Positions 27,638 to 37,275 are shown, numbered from the stretch's first letter. The stretch is 64,000 bases of DNA from Bradyrhizobium manausense (GCF_018130615.1 NZ_JAFCKB010000017.1:1-64000); one strand, 5' to 3'. Notes: generated by a model not told the origin, from the sequence alone. Numbers and translations are program-made.

Positions 27638-28597
27638 TCAGCCGAGATCGGCGGCCGCGATCCAGAACACCTCGCCCTCGGACTCCTCGGTGTCGAGCCA
27701 AAGCAGGGGCAGTTCCGGAAAGGCTTCGTCGACCAGGTCGCGGCCGCGACCGATCTCGCAGAGCAGGCCACCATCCGGCGTAAGATGGTTGGGCGCATCG
27801 CGCAGGATGCGGCGAACCACGTCGAGACCGTCGGCGCCGCCGTCGAAAGCAAGCTTCGGCTCGGCCCGGCACTCCGGCGGCAGTGCGGCCATGCCTTCGG
27901 CGTCGACGTAAGGCGGGTTGGTGATGATCAGATCGTATTTCTTGTTGCCGAGTGGGGTGAACAAATCGCCGCGATGCAGCGTGATCCGCTCATCGAGCCC
28001 ATGTTCCCCGACGTTGCGCGCAGCGACTTCGAGTGCGCCCTTGGAGATGTCGACAGCATCGACCGTGGCATTCGGGAAGTGATACGCGGCGAGGATCGCA
28101 AGACATCCGGATCCCGTACACAGGTCGAGCACGCGCTCGACGGCCGTGGGATCGTCGATCAGCGAGCCCACCTCGCCGTCGCCACCGAAATGCGAATCCA
28201 GGAGCTCGCCGATGAAGGAGCGTGGAACGATGACGCGCTCGTCGACATAGAAGGGCAGGCCGCGCATGTAGATCTTGTTGACGAGATAGGCCGTCGGTTT
28301 GCGCGTCGTCACGCGCTGATGGACGAGATCGAGCAGGGTCTTGCCCTCCGCCGCGGTGAGGCGAGCGTGAGCAAAGCTCTCGAACTGGTCGGGATGCAGA
28401 TGCAGGGCCTCGCAGACCAGGAAGACGGCTTCGGCGACCGGATCGGTCGTGCCGTGCGCGAACGCAAGCTTGGCTTCGACGAAACGGCTGACCGCATAGC
28501 GGACGAAATCGATCAGCGTGAGGAGCTCGCCGCGGCCGACCTTCGCAAGTTTTGGCGCGGCAGGGCCGCGCGTGGTCTTTTTCGAAACTCTTGCCAT
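27638..28597 (-). CDS. prmB: Ribosomal protein L3 N5-glutamine methyltransferase
   Basis: PrmB methylates a glutamine of ribosomal protein uL3. The 319-residue protein has the SAM-binding motif DLCTGSGCLAI and the catalytic NPPY in LIITNPPYVDAEG. The N-terminal helical domain (LLTLIDFVRYAVSRF) distinguishes PrmB from PrmC. The start overlaps the moaE stop as TGATG. Confidence 0.93.
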   Translation of the reverse strand: MARVSKKTTRGPAAPKLAKVGRGELLTLIDFVRYAVSRFVEAKLAFAHGTTDPVAEAVFLVCEALHLHPDQFESFAHARLTAAEGKTLLDLVHQRVTTRKPTAYLVNKIYMRGLPFYVDERVIVPRSFIGELLDSHFGGDGEVGSLIDDPTAVERVLDLCTGSGCLAILAAYHFPNATVDAVDISKGALEVAARNVGEHGLDERITLHRGDLFTPLGNKKYDLIITNPPYVDAEGMAALPPECRAEPKLAFDGGADGLDVVRRILRDAPNHLTPDGGLLCEIGRGRDLVDEAFPELPLLWLDTEESEGEVFWIAAADLG

Positions 28598-29064
28598 CAG
28601 GATTTGGTCCAGCGTGCGGCGGCCTCGTCGTCGCGGGCATGGGCTTCGACCCAGCCGGCGCCGGCGGCGCTCTCTTCCTTCTTCCAGAACGGCGCGCTGG
28701 TCTTGAGATAGTCCATCAGGAACTCGGCCGCCTCGAACGCCGCCCGGCGGTGCTGCGAGGCGGTGAGCACCAGCACGATGTTCTGGCCGGGCATGAACCG
28801 CCCGACACGATGGATGACCGTCACGCCATTGAGCGGCCAGCGCGACATGGCTTCGTCGACATGCCGCTTGATCTCTTCCTCGGCCATGCCGGGATAATGT
28901 TCGAGCGTAAGCGCCGCGATCTTCGAACTGTCGTCATCGGCGCGGCAGATGCCGGAGAAGCTGACGACCGCGCCGATATCGGTGCGGCTCCTGGTCAGGA
29001 CCGCGATTTCGCGCGCAATGTCGAAATCGTCTTCCTGGATACGGATGGCGACGGGGCAGGTCAT
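28597..29064 (-). CDS. moaE: Molybdopterin synthase catalytic subunit
   Basis: MoaE, with MoaD, inserts two sulfurs into precursor Z to make molybdopterin. The 155-residue protein shows the family marks ALTLEHYPGMAEEEI, HRVG and the C-terminal FWKKEE with the conserved lysines. It follows moaD after a 180-bp gap filled by a palindromic repeat. Its product is needed for the CO dehydrogenase (molybdopterin cytosine dinucleotide) encoded in this window. Confidence 0.95.
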   Translation of the reverse strand: MTCPVAIRIQEDDFDIAREIAVLTRSRTDIGAVVSFSGICRADDDSSKIAALTLEHYPGMAEEEIKRHVDEAMSRWPLNGVTVIHRVGRFMPGQNIVLVLTASQHRRAAFEAAEFLMDYLKTSAPFWKKEESAAGAGWVEAHARDDEAAARWTKS

Positions 29065-29090
29065 GGCCTAGCCGCTCCCACACCTCTCCC

Positions 29091-29206
29091 ATAGGGAGAA
29101 GTCGCGCCGAAGGCGCGGGTGAGGAGATTCGCTCTCTCGTGAGACCTGTGCCCCCTTACCCGATTTGCTGCGCAAATCGACCTCTCCCCGTTGGGGAGAG
29201 GTGAGG
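29091..29206. repeat. Long palindromic intergenic repeat, family A copy 1
   Basis: A nested palindrome between moaD and moaE has outer arms CACCTCTCCC...GGGGAGAGGTG. It also contains the shared internal pieces GGGTGAGGAG, GAGACCTGT and a small hairpin. The same architecture recurs at 37131, 41416, 48063 and 59799. Confidence 0.75.
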
Positions 29207-29244
29207 CGACACCGTATGCTGGTCTGCATGTTAACATTGAGGTA

Positions 29245-29496
29245 CTAGCCGCCGGTCATCGGCGGGAAAAATGCGATCTCGCGGGCGCCCGCGATCGCGG
29301 CATCCGCCTTGACATGGGCGTGGTCGATCGCGGTGCGGATCACCTTCGGCTTCTCGAAGGCATAGGCATAGGCCTCGCCCTGGCCGGACAGCCAGGCGAT
29401 CAGCTCCTCGACGGTGCGCACGCTCGCGGGCGGCTCGATGATTTCCTCGGCCTTGCCGACGCGCTCGCGCACCCAGGCGAAATACTTCACCTTCAT
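29245..29496 (-). CDS. moaD: Molybdopterin synthase sulfur-carrier subunit
   Basis: MoaD is the ubiquitin-like sulfur carrier of molybdopterin synthase. The 83-residue protein starts MKVKYFAWVRE and ends in the required Gly-Gly (PPMTGG) that becomes the thiocarboxylate. Its ATG overlaps the pgsA stop by 4 bp, so it is translated from the pgsA transcript. Confidence 0.95.
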   Translation of the reverse strand: MKVKYFAWVRERVGKAEEIIEPPASVRTVEELIAWLSGQGEAYAYAFEKPKVIRTAIDHAHVKADAAIAGAREIAFFPPMTGG

Positions 29497-30110
29497 CCCT
29501 CGTCCTCCTTGATGAGGTGATGGATGCCGGCGCGGAAATAGTCGTAGCCGGTGTACATGGTCAGGATTGCCGAGGCCCACAACAGGACGAGGCCGATCAG
29601 CGAAACCATAGGAACGACCTCGTCGCCGGCGGGACCTGCAAGCAGGAAGCCGATGGCGACGAGCTGCACCGTGGTCTTCCATTTGGCGAGCTTGGTGACG
29701 GGCACGCTGACGCGGAGCGCCGCGAGGTATTCGCGCAGGCCTGAGACCAGGATCTCGCGGCACAGGATCACGATGGCGGCCCAAAGCGACCAGCCGTGGA
29801 TGATGCCGTCGGCGGCCAGCATCAGCAGGCACGAGGCGACCAGCAGCTTGTCGGCGATCGGGTCGAGCATCCGGCCGAATGCCGATTGCTGATTCCAGAT
29901 CCGCGCGTAATAGCCGTCGAGATAGTCCGTTACCGCCGCGCCGATGAAGATCGCGACCGCGACCCAGCGCAGCCACAGCGGATAGTCCATGATCGACTGC
30001 GCATAGATGCATCCGACCACGACCGGGATCGCGGCGATCCGGCCATAGGTCAGGATATTCGGGAGGGACATCGCGCGGCTGGTCGTCCCTCGTGTCGTGG
30101 CGATGTTCAT
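29493..30110 (-). CDS. pgsA: CDP-diacylglycerol-glycerol-3-phosphate 3-phosphatidyltransferase
   Basis: PgsA makes phosphatidylglycerol phosphate at the inner membrane. The CDP-alcohol phosphatidyltransferase motif D(x)2DG(x)2AR(x)8G(x)3D(x)3D is visible from TDYLDGYYARIW to GRMLDPIADK. Several hydrophobic helices follow. ATG 30110 has AGGA upstream; a start four codons earlier is less likely. Length is 205 residues. It lies between uvrC and moaD. Confidence 0.95.
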   Translation of the reverse strand: MNIATTRGTTSRAMSLPNILTYGRIAAIPVVVGCIYAQSIMDYPLWLRWVAVAIFIGAAVTDYLDGYYARIWNQQSAFGRMLDPIADKLLVASCLLMLAADGIIHGWSLWAAIVILCREILVSGLREYLAALRVSVPVTKLAKWKTTVQLVAIGFLLAGPAGDEVVPMVSLIGLVLLWASAILTMYTGYDYFRAGIHHLIKEDEG

Positions 30111-30204
30111 CCGTCCTACCAATACCGCTCGAGCCTGAAGGTCAACCGTCCGGTCCCAAATGGCGTACGGGATACGACGACCATATGACTACAGCCCCTT
30201 TAGT

Positions 30205-32280
30205 TCACCCCGGCTGGGGATGGAAATAGTCGAATATCCTGCGAGCGCTTTCGGCGCTCACCCCAGGAACCTTGCCGAGATCGGCGATCGAGGCCCGCTC
30301 GATCTCCTTCAGGGTTCCGAAATGATGCAGCAAGGCACGTTTGCGTGACGGGCCGATGCCCGGAATCTCCTGCAAACCGGCCTCGCGGATGTCTTTCTTG
30401 CGCAGCTTGCGGTGCGAGCCGATGACGAAGCGGTGGGCCTCGTCGCGCAGGCGCTGGATGAAATAGAGCACGGGGTCGCGCGGCTCCAGCTTGATCGCCT
30501 CGCGCTCCGGCATGAACAGGGTCTCGCGGCCGGCATCCCGGTCCGGCCCTTTGGCGACCGACATCAGCGACACCTGGGTCAAGCCGAGATTGGCAAAGAT
30601 CTCCCGGACGGCATTGAGCTGACCGCGGCCGCCGTCGATGATGACAAGGTCGGGCCATTGCGGGAAATCGTCGTCCTTGGCTTTGTTGTTTTCCTTGGCC
30701 GTACTCTCTTCGGGCGGATTGATCAGGCGCTTGAAGCGGCGCTCGAGCACCTCGCGCATCATGGCGAAGTCGTCGCCCGGTGTGATCCCTTCCGACTTGA
30801 TGTTGAACTTGCGGTACTGGTTTTTGACGAAACCATCGGGGCCGGCGACGATCATGGCGCCGACCGCATTGGTGCCCTGGATGTGGCTGTTGTCGTAGAC
30901 CTCGATGCGCTTCGGTGCATGCGGCAGGCTCAGCGTCGTAGCCATGGCGTCGAGCAGCCGGCTCTGGGTTGCTGTATCCGCGAGCTTGCGTCCGAGCGCC
31001 TCGCGCGCATTGGTCAGCGCGTGGGTGACGAGCTCCTTCTTCTCGCCGCGCTTGGGCGCGATGACCTCGACCTTGTGGCCGGCCTTGATCGACAGGGCAT
31101 TGGCGAGCAGCTCGCTCTCCTCGATCTCGTGCGAGAGTAGGATGGTCTTTGGCGGCGGCTTGTCGTCGTAGAACTGGGCGAGGAAGGACCCCAGCACTTC
31201 CTCCGGCGTAAAGGTCTTCTCCGCGCGCGGGAAATAGGCGCGGTTGCCCCAGTTCTGCCCGGTGCGGAAGAAGAACACTTCGACACAGGAAAACCCGCCC
31301 TCCTGGTGGATGGCGAACACATCGGCTTCTTCCACGGTGCGCGGATTGATGCCCTGCTGCGACTGGATGGCCGACAGCGCTGCGAGGCGGTCGCGGTAGA
31401 GCGCGGCGCGCTCGAATTCGAGCTCGCCGGAGGCCTTCTCCATCTCGCCGGCGAGCTCCTGCTTCACCGCCTGGCTTTTGCCCGACAGGAAGTCGCCCGC
31501 CTCGCGCACCAGGGTTGCATAGCCGCCGAAGTCGATCTCGCGGGTGCAGGGGCCGGCGCAGCGGCGGATCTGGTAGAGCAGGCAGGGTCGGGTGCGGCTC
31601 TCGAAGAAGGAGTCCGTGCAGGAGCGGATCAGGAACGCGCGCTGCAGCGCCGTGATGGTGCGGTTGACGGCGCCGGCGGAGGCGAACGGGCCGAAATAGC
31701 GTCCGGGCCTGGTCTGTGCGCCGCGATGCTTCAGGATCTGCGGTGCCCAATGGTCGCCGGTGATCAGGATGTAGGGAAACGATTTGTCGTCGCGCAGCTG
31801 CACATTGAAGCGCGGCCGCAGCTGCTTGATCAGGTTGGCTTCCAGCAGCAGCGCCTCGGTCTCGGTCGTGGTCGAGACGATCTCCACGGTGACGGTGGCC
31901 GCGATCATGCGCAGGATGCGCGCCGGCAGCGGCGCGCTCTGGCGGGCGTAGTTGGACAGGCGTTTTTTGACGTTCTTGGCCTTGCCGACATAGAGCACGT
32001 CGGCATTCGCGCTGAGCATGCGATAGACGCCGGGTGAGGTGGGCGCGAGTCGGACCGCGCGCTCGATCGCCTCATGGCCGCTCGCCAGCGGCTCCTCGCC
32101 GATCGCGCCGCTCTCTTCCAGAATATCCGGCAGCCGCGCATCGTCCTCGTCATCGCCGCCGGCGGCCGCGGGATCGAGGTCCGGCGGTGTCGGCCCCTCG
32201 GACGAGGCCGTGGCGGTCGCGGCCGGCGGCGATTTGCGCGCGCGTGCGTCGTCCGGATTGTCGGGGGAATCGTGAACCAT
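30205..32280 (-). CDS. uvrC: Excinuclease ABC subunit C
   Basis: UvrC makes both incisions in nucleotide excision repair. Visible in order: an acidic N-terminal extension of about 75 residues, the GIY-YIG domain (PGVYRML...[13 protein letters not shown]), the UVR helix (around [21 protein letters not shown]), the RNase H-like endonuclease ([22 protein letters not shown]) and a C-terminal helix-hairpin-helix tail. Length is 691 residues. The extension is the only odd part and may be a mis-set start, although no better internal ATG is seen. Confidence 0.96.
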   Translation of the reverse strand: MVHDSPDNPDDARARKSPPAATATASSEGPTPPDLDPAAAGGDDEDDARLPDILEESGAIGEEPLASGHEAIERAVRLAPTSPGVYRMLSANADVLYVGKAKNVKKRLSNYARQSAPLPARILRMIAATVTVEIVSTTTETEALLLEANLIKQLRPRFNVQLRDDKSFPYILITGDHWAPQILKHRGAQTRPGRYFGPFASAGAVNRTITALQRAFLIRSCTDSFFESRTRPCLLYQIRRCAGPCTREIDFGGYATLVREAGDFLSGKSQAVKQELAGEMEKASGELEFERAALYRDRLAALSAIQSQQGINPRTVEEADVFAIHQEGGFSCVEVFFFRTGQNWGNRAYFPRAEKTFTPEEVLGSFLAQFYDDKPPPKTILLSHEIEESELLANALSIKAGHKVEVIAPKRGEKKELVTHALTNAREALGRKLADTATQSRLLDAMATTLSLPHAPKRIEVYDNSHIQGTNAVGAMIVAGPDGFVKNQYRKFNIKSEGITPGDDFAMMREVLERRFKRLINPPEESTAKENNKAKDDDFPQWPDLVIIDGGRGQLNAVREIFANLGLTQVSLMSVAKGPDRDAGRETLFMPEREAIKLEPRDPVLYFIQRLRDEAHRFVIGSHRKLRKKDIREAGLQEIPGIGPSRKRALLHHFGTLKEIERASIADLGKVPGVSAESARRIFDYFHPQPG

Positions 32281-32400
32281 GGAGCGAATTTAGGCGCTGG
32301 GGGGACCGATTTGAAGTTCCGGCGGTACTGCGCGCCCAGGCTGGCGCCCGCAGTTCCCGGTAACGCTTCCTTAAGTCTGTTAACAGCGCGGTAACGGGTC

Positions 32401-32416
32401 TTAACAGGCCTTTAAC
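32401..32416. promoter_or_regulatory. Candidate CtrA-binding box
   Basis: TTAACAGGCCTTTAAC fits the alphaproteobacterial CtrA consensus TTAA-N7-TTAAC exactly. Extra TTAAC and TTAA half-sites flank it (32371-32425). It lies about 120 bp upstream of the outer-membrane protein gene at 32535, in a 254-bp gap that otherwise has no gene. Confidence 0.5.
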
Positions 32417-32534
32417 TTAAAACTCTCGATAAATCTTACGCGAAAAAGTGGTGGTTCCTAACCATGCGGTCCGGCCTGGCGCGGCGGCGCAGCCATGGCA
32501 CCCGGGTTACGGCAAGTTGCGTTGGAGAGTACCG

Positions 32535-33158
32535 ATGAGGGGGTTCGTTGTGGGCGCGGCTGCGCTGGTCGCAGCCGGCTGGACAGCTTCGGCAGAGGCC
32601 GCCGATCTCAATTACGGCCAGCGTGCGCCCTATACCGTCAATCAGCCGCTCAATGCCTATAGCTGGGCCGGCCCGTATCTCGGCGCCAATCTCGGCTATG
32701 AATGGGGCTCGGTGAGCAACACCTCTGTGAAGCCCTCCGGCTTCGTCGGTGGCGTGCAGGCCGGCTACAATTTCCAGAACGGCCCATGGGTGTTCGGCGT
32801 CGAGGGCGACATCCAGGCTGCCGGCGCCGACGATACCTTCGCGCCGTGGAAGTTCTCCAATCCCTGGTTCGGCACGCTGCGCGGCCGCGCCGGCTATGCC
32901 TTCAGCAACGTCCTGTTTTACGGCACCGCCGGCCTCGCCTTCGGTGAGTTGCGTGCGCAGACATTCGGCTGGACGGAGTCGCACACCACGGCCGGCTGGA
33001 CCGCCGGCGTCGGCGCCGAAGTCGGCTTCGCGCCGAACTGGAGCGCGAAGCTCGAATATCTCTACATCGATCTGTCGTCGAGCCAGTTCGCAATTACAGG
33101 CGTGTCAAACGGCTATAGCGCCAGCGTTGTTCGCGCAGGCGTGAACTATCACTTCTGA
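32535..33158 (+). CDS. Outer-membrane beta-barrel protein (Omp25/31-like)
   Basis: This 207-residue protein has a signal peptide (cleavage after about residue 22, SAEA), a short linker and an eight-stranded barrel with alternating aromatic and polar residues (AGPYLGANLGYEWG; GGVQAGYNFQNG). It ends in the outer-membrane sorting signal VNYHF with terminal Phe. It matches the porin-like family abundant in Bradyrhizobium. GGAGAG supports ATG 32535. A strong terminator follows. The CtrA-like box upstream suggests cell-cycle control. Confidence 0.88.
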   Translation: MRGFVVGAAALVAAGWTASAEAADLNYGQRAPYTVNQPLNAYSWAGPYLGANLGYEWGSVSNTSVKPSGFVGGVQAGYNFQNGPWVFGVEGDIQAAGADDTFAPWKFSNPWFGTLRGRAGYAFSNVLFYGTAGLAFGELRAQTFGWTESHTTAGWTAGVGAEVGFAPNWSAKLEYLYIDLSSSQFAITGVSNGYSASVVRAGVNYHF

Positions 33159-33190
33159 TAGCCAAATAAGAAAATACCGGACTAGAGCCT

Positions 33191-33219
33191 CCCGGCCGCC
33201 TGCGGCCGGGATTTTTTTT
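33191..33219 (+). terminator. Rho-independent terminator after the outer-membrane protein
   Basis: A 9-bp G+C-rich stem (CCCGGCCGC / GCGGCCGGG) with a 2-base loop is followed by A and eight Ts. This is the clearest intrinsic terminator in the window. Confidence 0.88.
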
Positions 33220-33244
33220 GCGGCAGGTTGTCGGGTCAGGTCAG

Positions 33245-33460
33245 CTACGAAAGGATCACTAAATTGACCGCCTTCGGCCCCTTCCCCTTCTTGTCCGGTT
33301 CGACTTCGAATGTGATACGCTGTCCTTCGGCAAGGTCCTTCAGTCCTGCCCGCTCCACAGCGGTGATGTGAACGAAGACATCGCGACCGCCGTCATCCGG
33401 CTTGATGAAGCCGTAGCCGCGCTCGCCGTTGAAGAACTTAACCGTTCCCGTCATGGCCAT
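33245..33460 (-). CDS. cspA: Cold-shock protein (CspA family)
   Basis: This 71-residue single-domain nucleic-acid chaperone has RNP1 as ERGYGFIKPD and RNP2 as DVFVHIT. The start ATG 33460 has GGGGAG eight bases upstream; another ATG two codons later is possible. The 250-bp gap upstream (33461-33710) has no gene and could give the long, structured leader typical of csp mRNAs. Confidence 0.93.
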   Translation of the reverse strand: MAMTGTVKFFNGERGYGFIKPDDGGRDVFVHITAVERAGLKDLAEGQRITFEVEPDKKGKGPKAVNLVILS

Positions 33461-33710
33461 CGGGAAACTCCCCCTCATTGCTCCTCCGTCGCGACGCAGA
33501 CGCACGTCACGACATGACCGGGCATCACGAAGCCCGGGAGCTGGCCATCCTTGGGCAGACCATTCGGTCCGACCGGATCTTTATTAGGCCTTCACTCCGC
33601 CGCAACCATTCGCGGAAGCGGAACGCAAAGCCAGTCACAGAAACAGCATAATACGGTTCTCTGCAGATTGACTACCGCTCCTGCATATTTTTCCCAAGAA
33701 TGCCGGAGTG

Positions 33711-34571
33711 TTACGGCCTCGGCACCTCTAATCGGAATCTGGCAGCACCACCCTGGCCGAGCGGCATTTCCAGCTCCGGCAGGATCGTCTTGAGCTCGCT
33801 TTGCAGCGTGTACGGCGGATTGACGATCAGCAGTCCAGTCGAGGTGAGTGCTGCACCGTCGACTTGCGGCGCGACGCTGAATTCAAGCCGCAGGCATTTG
33901 CCCTGCGGTTTTGCTGCAGCTGCGGCCCGCGCCACAAGTTGCGCCAGCGCGTCCGTGGCGCGTCGGCTCTTGGCTGGGTACCAGATTACATAGATACCGG
34001 TCGGCCATTTTGCGAAGGCCGTGGAGAAGGCCTCGCCCAGTCGTTCGAACTCGTCTTTCGCCTCGAACGGCGGATCGATCAGCACCAGCCCGCGCCGCTC
34101 CTTCGGCGGCACGAAAGCCGGCAGCGCCATCCAACCGTCGAGATCGACCACGCGGGCCTGTTCGTCGCGCCGCAGCACGTCGATCAGTGCCTTGCGCGCC
34201 TTCGGCTCGAGCTCGCAGGCCACGAGCCGGTCCTGCGGCCGCATCAAGCCGCGCGCGATCAGCGGCGAGCCCGGATAAGCCTTGAGTTCACCCTTGGGAT
34301 TGAAGGCGCGGACGATGTCGAGATAGGGCTTGGTCAGCGCGACGCTCTCATTGGAAAGGCGCGCCTGCATCAGCCGCGCGATCCCGGTCAGCCACTCGCC
34401 GCTGCGGCGCGCCTCGTCGCTATCGAGATCATAGAGGCCGGCGCCGGCATGGGTGTCGATGACGCGGAAGGCGGCTGGCTTGTCCTGCAAATAAGTGAGG
34501 ATGCGCGCCAGCACGATGTGCTTGATGACATCGGCGAAGTTGCCGGCGTGAAAGGCGTGGCGATAATTCAT
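33711..34571 (-). CDS. rlmJ: 23S rRNA (adenine2030-N6)-methyltransferase
   Basis: RlmJ methylates A2030 of 23S rRNA. The 286-residue protein starts MNYRHAFHAGNFADVIKH, the typical opening. It has the SAM-binding DTHAGAGLYDL and the catalytic motif LIDPPFE. It appears monocistronic, with a palindromic repeat just upstream. Confidence 0.94.
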   Translation of the reverse strand: MNYRHAFHAGNFADVIKHIVLARILTYLQDKPAAFRVIDTHAGAGLYDLDSDEARRSGEWLTGIARLMQARLSNESVALTKPYLDIVRAFNPKGELKAYPGSPLIARGLMRPQDRLVACELEPKARKALIDVLRRDEQARVVDLDGWMALPAFVPPKERRGLVLIDPPFEAKDEFERLGEAFSTAFAKWPTGIYVIWYPAKSRRATDALAQLVARAAAAAKPQGKCLRLEFSVAPQVDGAALTSTGLLIVNPPYTLQSELKTILPELEMPLGQGGAARFRLEVPRP

Positions 34572-34611
34572 GGCGGAGAGTTACGACATCGCGCATGAAA
34601 AGTAACTGTCA

Positions 34612-34714
34612 TCATTCCGGGCCGGTGCGCTAGCACCGAACCTGGAATCCATTTCGCCACCGAGAATGCCGAGCGATGGATTCCGGGCTCGCACTTTGCG
34701 CGCCCCGGAATGAC
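34612..34714. repeat. Palindromic repeat, CATTCCGG family copy 1
   Basis: Arms TCATTCCGGG...CCCCGGAATGA enclose inner matching segments GGAATCCAT and ATGGATTCC. The repeat lies between rlmJ and the RNase T2 gene. Copies of the same family are at 43469 and, shorter, at 61801 and 4146. Confidence 0.7.
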
Positions 34715-34729
34715 GACCTCGAGGGCGTA

Positions 34730-35431
34730 CTAACCACCCCTGATCGGCGGCATCGTCACCTGGTCGCGGCGGCAGGCGCGGCGTTCGATCTCGTCGCAAG
34801 CGCGGAATTGCAGGTCCTTGCTCAGGCAGATGCGGACTTCCGACAGGCGTGTCCGGTTGCAGGTGACCGAGACGGCCGCGTTGCTCAGGCCGGGATTGGC
34901 CTTGATGAAGGCTTCTTCCACCTCACCCGGCGCCACGGTCTTGGCCTGCGACAGGTCGAGATATTCGGCCGGTATCTTGATTGCGGCGCGCGCCTTGCGG
35001 ATCGTTTCGAAGTAATTGCGGCCGTCGAGCCCGGAACAGGTGCCGTGCTTGTCCCATTCGTTGAAGATCAGCCCCGGCGCCGGCATCAAATCGAGCATCG
35101 AGGAGACGATGTTGCGGTTCAGCCGCGGCGACGGCCGCTGGCAATATTCCGGAAAGCCGCTCTCATATTGCGGCCACAGCCCGTGCACCACGAAGGAATA
35201 GGGCCGTCCCTCGCACTGGATGTTCGAGCTCTTGCTGCTACGACCGCGCTCGGCCGCTTCCTCGCAGAAGGATGGCGACCACGACAGCGACAGCACGTAG
35301 AAATCGAATTCCCCAGGTGCGTTCTGTCGCTTGTCCTGCGCCTTCGCGCCGCCGGCCAGGGAGATCAGACCTGCGGCAAGAGTCAGCGAGATCACGAGAC
35401 GGGCGAACGAATGCAATCTAAAATGAAACAT
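34730..35431 (-). CDS. Ribonuclease T2 family protein
   Basis: This 233-residue exported endoribonuclease has a signal peptide (to about Ala32). Both catalytic segments are present: FVVHGLWPQ (CAS I, catalytic His) and NEWDKHGTCSG (CAS II, His and Glu/Lys region). Cysteines suggest periplasmic disulfides. ATG 35431 has GAGAGG upstream; an ATG five codons earlier is less likely. It is expected to degrade RNA in the periplasm. Confidence 0.92.
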   Translation of the reverse strand: MFHFRLHSFARLVISLTLAAGLISLAGGAKAQDKRQNAPGEFDFYVLSLSWSPSFCEEAAERGRSSKSSNIQCEGRPYSFVVHGLWPQYESGFPEYCQRPSPRLNRNIVSSMLDLMPAPGLIFNEWDKHGTCSGLDGRNYFETIRKARAAIKIPAEYLDLSQAKTVAPGEVEEAFIKANPGLSNAAVSVTCNRTRLSEVRICLSKDLQFRACDEIERRACRRDQVTMPPIRGG

Positions 35432-35564
35432 GGCAACGCCTCTCAACTAGACTGTGCAAAGAGCCTAGCAGGCAATAAGAACATTTCAAGAACAAAATTC
35501 GGGCGATGCCGGTTGACCGCTTGATCGATCCGAATCGGGGCTCTTCAGATCAAGGCTTGTCAGA

Positions 35565-36029
35565 TCAAGGCTTGGCGGCGCGGCAGGCCGGATTGTAGGC
35601 CCAGTTGCGGTCGAGACCGACCACGCACCATTCCACGCCCTGATCGTAACCCGCGAAGCCGCCATCCTCGATGATCGAGAAGTGCACCTTGCGCACCTTG
35701 CCGTCATTGAGCATGGCCTCGCCGGTGCAGTAACGGCGCGGAATATTGTCGGACGCCCAGGGCCGGAAGGCGGTCTCGCGAACGGCCGCGAAGCCCGTGA
35801 TCTTCAACGGCGAATTCCAGAACGAGCTTTCCTTCTCGCCGAACTGGTAGGCGATCGTCGGCAGCGCCTTGTCGCAATCGGCGACCCTGCCGTCATAGCG
35901 CGGCCCGCTCAGCCAGAAGTTCATCTCGAGCGGATTGGCGGCCCTGGCCTCACCGAGCGACAGCGCCCCGAACATGAGGCCGAGACCGGCGGCAAAACCG
36001 AGCGATTTCAGGGAGGTCGAGGCGCGCAT
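35565..36029 (-). CDS. Hypothetical secreted protein
   Basis: This 154-residue protein has a signal peptide (hydrophobic 8-25, cleavage after ARA near 30). The mature part has four cysteines (DCDKALP, RRYCTGE, EWCVVG, PACRAA) that could pair in the periplasm. No family was recognised. It lies upstream of the RNase T2 gene on the same strand with a 133-bp gap, so it may be a separate transcript. Confidence 0.7.
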   Translation of the reverse strand: MRASTSLKSLGFAAGLGLMFGALSLGEARAANPLEMNFWLSGPRYDGRVADCDKALPTIAYQFGEKESSFWNSPLKITGFAAVRETAFRPWASDNIPRRYCTGEAMLNDGKVRKVHFSIIEDGGFAGYDQGVEWCVVGLDRNWAYNPACRAAKP

Positions 36030-36211
36030 GGGCAATCCAGACAGAATGATCTGCGAGGTTCGGACGGTGCCGCGAAGGGCGGGGGAGGTCAAGTGCAGCG
36101 CGGCAACACTTGGCCAGGAGTTGATCACAACGTCGCAGTCAGCCGGTCTTCCGTTCTTTTCACCGCCGCGCCGGCACCGTAAACTGATGCCAACCAATCG
36201 GAGTGACGGGA

Positions 36212-36517
36212 ATGCGAATCATTGCGGCCGCGGGCCTTCTTGCCAGCCTGGTTGTCTCGGGGATGATGGCGAGCCAATCAGCGCGCGCCGACATCCTGCC
36301 GGTGCCGCCTTTCAAGGGCAACGACACCGGCGGCATCATCGCCTATTCCATGGCAACACAGACCGATGCGCGCCAGGTCGCGGTCGATCACTGCGCGCGC
36401 TACGGCAAGGTGGTGAAATTCCTCGCGGTGCAGGCCTATGAGGGCGGCTACATTTCGTTTGCCTGCCGCTGGGTGCCCTACGGTGCGGCCGACCGGCCGA
36501 TCCGCACGCTCTACTGA
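36212..36517 (+). CDS. Hypothetical secreted protein
   Basis: This 101-residue protein has a signal peptide (about residues 1-26, cleavage after ARA). The small mature domain contains the sequence DHCARYGKVVKFL, a Cys near the end and an aromatic C-terminus. ATG 36212 is preferred, with GGAG 36200-36203; a GTG three codons upstream is possible. No family was recognised. The DUF3617 gene follows after 55 bp on the same strand. Confidence 0.7.
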   Translation: MRIIAAAGLLASLVVSGMMASQSARADILPVPPFKGNDTGGIIAYSMATQTDARQVAVDHCARYGKVVKFLAVQAYEGGYISFACRWVPYGAADRPIRTLY

Positions 36518-36572
36518 GGCGTTTCGGAACGCCAAGATCAAGGCCACGACATCTCAGCGGGGAGTCTCTCCT

Positions 36573-37103
36573 ATGACGCGCAAGCTTGCTTTGCTCGGAT
36601 CGGCCGTTTGCCTCGCGTTGTCGACGGGATATGCCGTCGCTGACGATCTGCCGGTGCGTAAGGCTGGTCTCTGGGAATTGAAGATGGTCAGGACCGGCTC
36701 GGCGATGCCGGAAATGACCATGCAGCATTGCACTGACGAGGCCGTCGACAAGGAGATGAACAACAACGTCTCGCCGATGGCCAAGCAAGTCTGCTCCAAG
36801 CAGGACGTCAAGAAGACGGCGACCGGCTATGTCAGCGATTCCGAGTGCAACGTCGCCGGCATGTCCACCACCTCGCATGCCGAGATCACCGGCGACTTCA
36901 ATTCGGCCTACACGGTGAAGACCACCTCGCATGCGCAAGGCGGCGTCGCCGGCGCCGCGGGGCGCGACACCACCATGACGCTGGAAGCGAAATGGCTCGG
37001 CGCCTGCAAGCCGGAGCAGAAGCCCGGCGATATCGTGATGCCCGGCGGCTTCAAGATGAACGTGCGCGACGTCGACAAGCTGAAGGCGCTGCTGCCGAAG
37101 TAG
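36573..37103 (+). CDS. DUF3617 family periplasmic protein
   Basis: This 176-residue protein has a signal peptide (to about Ala23) followed by the DUF3617 opening RKAGLWELKM and conserved cysteines (MQHCTDE, KQVCSKQ, DSECNVAG, LGACKPE). The function of the family is unknown. GGGGAG eight bases before the ATG supports the start. It is probably co-transcribed with the small secreted protein before it. Confidence 0.82.
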   Translation: MTRKLALLGSAVCLALSTGYAVADDLPVRKAGLWELKMVRTGSAMPEMTMQHCTDEAVDKEMNNNVSPMAKQVCSKQDVKKTATGYVSDSECNVAGMSTTSHAEITGDFNSAYTVKTTSHAQGGVAGAAGRDTTMTLEAKWLGACKPEQKPGDIVMPGGFKMNVRDVDKLKALLPK

Positions 37104-37130
37104 GCGCCGTCGTTGCGGGGAAATCGGTGC

Positions 37131-37275
37131 GCCCCCTCGCCCCGTTCTTACGGGCCGCGAGCTTCGCTCGCGCTGAAAGGGCTGGGGTGAGGGGCATCTC
37201 TCCGCGCATGAGATTGTCGCGAGACCTGTACCCCGTCACCCGAATTCGATCTCTCCCCGCGAGCGGGGCGAGGTA
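37131..37275. repeat. Long palindromic intergenic repeat, family A copy 2
   Basis: It has the same layout as the copy at 29091: CCCCTCGCCCCG...CGGGGCGAGG outer arms, internal GGGGTGAGGGGC, TCGCGAGACCTGTACCCC and an inner hairpin. It fills the gap between convergent DUF3617 and histidine kinase genes. Confidence 0.75.
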
